A DNA stretch of 64,000 nucleotides, taken from a bacterium. Its GTDB lineage: Bacteria > Cyanobacteriota > Vampirovibrionia > Gastranaerophilales > Gastranaerophilaceae. The notes beneath the pieces were generated by a model that saw only the letters and a program-made list of their open reading frames with translations, was not told where the DNA came from and did no database searches. The translations under genes and the position numbers were made by a program. The stretch covers positions 21,047 through 85,046 of the forward strand of contig JAFUXT010000020.1 in the NCBI GenBank assembly GCA_017470815.1, given 5' to 3'. Of the stretch, positions 63,236-64,000 are shown in pieces; position 1 is the stretch's first letter, and each line of letters starts with the position of its first letter.

Positions 63236-63925
63236 ATGAATAAGAAAATTACATTATTATTAATAATAATGGGAATACTATCCCTTTTCGTTTTTGCTCC
63301 TTGTTTTGCAGTTGATAGAAATGATTTGAATGTTGAGTTTTTCTCTCGTTTCAATGATGATTACTTGCCCCAATATGTTAATGAAGCGATAGATAATAAC
63401 CACAATGCAAAACAAGCAACGATAAGGGTGGAAGAATACAGACAGAGTGTAAAATCTCAATTTGCAAACGAATTACCAAGTTTTAGCGTAGCCGCAAGTT
63501 ATTTAGGAATTCATTCACCAAAATTTAATCCTAATTTGAGTGTCAGCAAAAATGCTTTTGTTTTACCTTTTATAGCAAACTACGAAGCAGATTTTCTGCT
63601 AAAAAACAGAGATAAAACAAAGAGTGTTCAAAAGACTTATGAAATGAGTAAATTTAATGAACAAAGTGTATATTTAGCACTATTATCAGATGTTGCAACG
63701 GTTTATACAAATATTTTAGAGTATGACAAACTTATAGAAGAACAAGAAAAAATTGTCGATAATTATAATCAAATTTTAGATGATGATAACAAAAAACTCG
63801 TTCGTGGTGTTATAAACACAACCGAATTAAACAACTCTAATTTCTATTTCAGTATCGATTTACGAATAAAAACAGAATTTTCTCCTTTTTTGAACTGTTT
63901 TTTCTTTAAAATTCAGGAAATTTGA
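63236..63925 (+). CDS. TolC family outer-membrane protein, truncated or interrupted
   Basis: 229 aa, starting with a signal peptide (about 1-25, ending FAPCFA). TolC-type helical repeats follow (AIDNNHNAKQATIRVEEYRQ and VQKTYEMSKFNEQSVYLALL), and QILDDDNKKLVRGVINTTEL near residue 190. After about residue 205 (nucleotide 63845) similarity stops, and an unrelated Phe/Lys-rich tail ends at 63925. Full TolC-type proteins are over 400 aa, so the gene is probably disrupted, perhaps by an insertion just beyond. The downstream 75 nt are AT-rich with a GAGGAG motif near the window end. Confidence 0.7.
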   Translation: MNKKITLLLIIMGILSLFVFAPCFAVDRNDLNVEFFSRFNDDYLPQYVNEAIDNNHNAKQATIRVEEYRQSVKSQFANELPSFSVAASYLGIHSPKFNPNLSVSKNAFVLPFIANYEADFLLKNRDKTKSVQKTYEMSKFNEQSVYLALLSDVATVYTNILEYDKLIEEQEKIVDNYNQILDDDNKKLVRGVINTTELNNSNFYFSIDLRIKTEFSPFLNCFFFKIQEI

Positions 63926-64000
63926 ATTTTAAAATTTCTCCGATGAATTTTTTAATTAAATTATAGGGATGAATTAGATTAGTAAAAGAGGAGAAAAGCT

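Overview
The window is 64 kb of AT-rich, densely coding bacterial chromosome with one tRNA gene and no rRNA, CRISPR array or recognisable prophage. The best guess for the organism is a non-photosynthetic relative of cyanobacteria (Melainabacteria/Vampirovibrionia, most likely a gut Gastranaerophilales). This is an inference. It rests on an ATP synthase cluster in the cyanobacterial order a-c-b'-b-delta-alpha-gamma with beta and epsilon absent, on gene content typical of a diderm (TolC-like, Wza-like, AsmA-like and TonB-like proteins), and on several lineage-type hypothetical proteins with an N-terminal SF(K/G)G-like motif. No photosynthesis gene is present.

Layout. 1-5.3 kb: a partial coiled-coil protein, then a serine-biosynthesis operon on the minus strand (class V aminotransferase, 129-aa unknown protein, serA, serB). 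5.4-12.5 kb: a hemolysin III-type membrane protein, a two-gene restriction-modification candidate, and a very large AsmA-like protein. 12.6-18.8 kb: a minus-strand surface-glycan locus with three LicD-type phosphotransferases, a PhnW-like aminotransferase, a TagD-like cytidylyltransferase, a fused CDP-ribitol-synthase-like enzyme and a truncated second cytidylyltransferase. 19-20.6 kb: an unknown membrane protein. 20.7-30.6 kb: a minus-strand block with a diacylglycerol-kinase-like enzyme, a PAP2 phosphatase, two radical SAM enzymes, an SLBB/Wza-like export protein, a PHP-domain protein and two HgdB/activase-related Fe-S proteins. 30.6-36 kb: an NSS transporter, redox proteins, a CDF transporter and lineage-specific unknowns.

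36.2-41.1 kb: the ATP synthase operon. 41.1-41.5 kb: a hairpin-rich intergenic region and tRNA-Leu(CAA). 41.7-50.3 kb: ftsZ, recR-ybaB, a matrixin-type protease, a 440-bp non-coding element with terminal inverted repeats, and an NrtR-like/secG/radA/pncC operon. 50.5-57.4 kb: a lysozyme-like EF-hand protein, an OppF-type ATPase, smpB, a U32-like protein, maf, a NarL-type response regulator and a TonB-domain protein. 57.5-63.9 kb: a Ktr/Trk potassium system with an attached HAMP membrane protein, an AAA+ ATPase, an amidohydrolase, and a TolC-like gene that loses family similarity just before the window ends.

Two regions look most worth following up. One is the LicD locus, which appears able to make and transfer at least two CDP-activated phospho-alcohol head groups. 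The other is the operon at 26.2-30.6 kb that combines two HgdB-like proteins, a PHP phosphoesterase and a radical SAM enzyme. A third general observation is that several plus-strand genes carry a promoter -10 element only 6-10 nt before the ATG and lack a Shine-Dalgarno, which suggests frequent leaderless transcripts.
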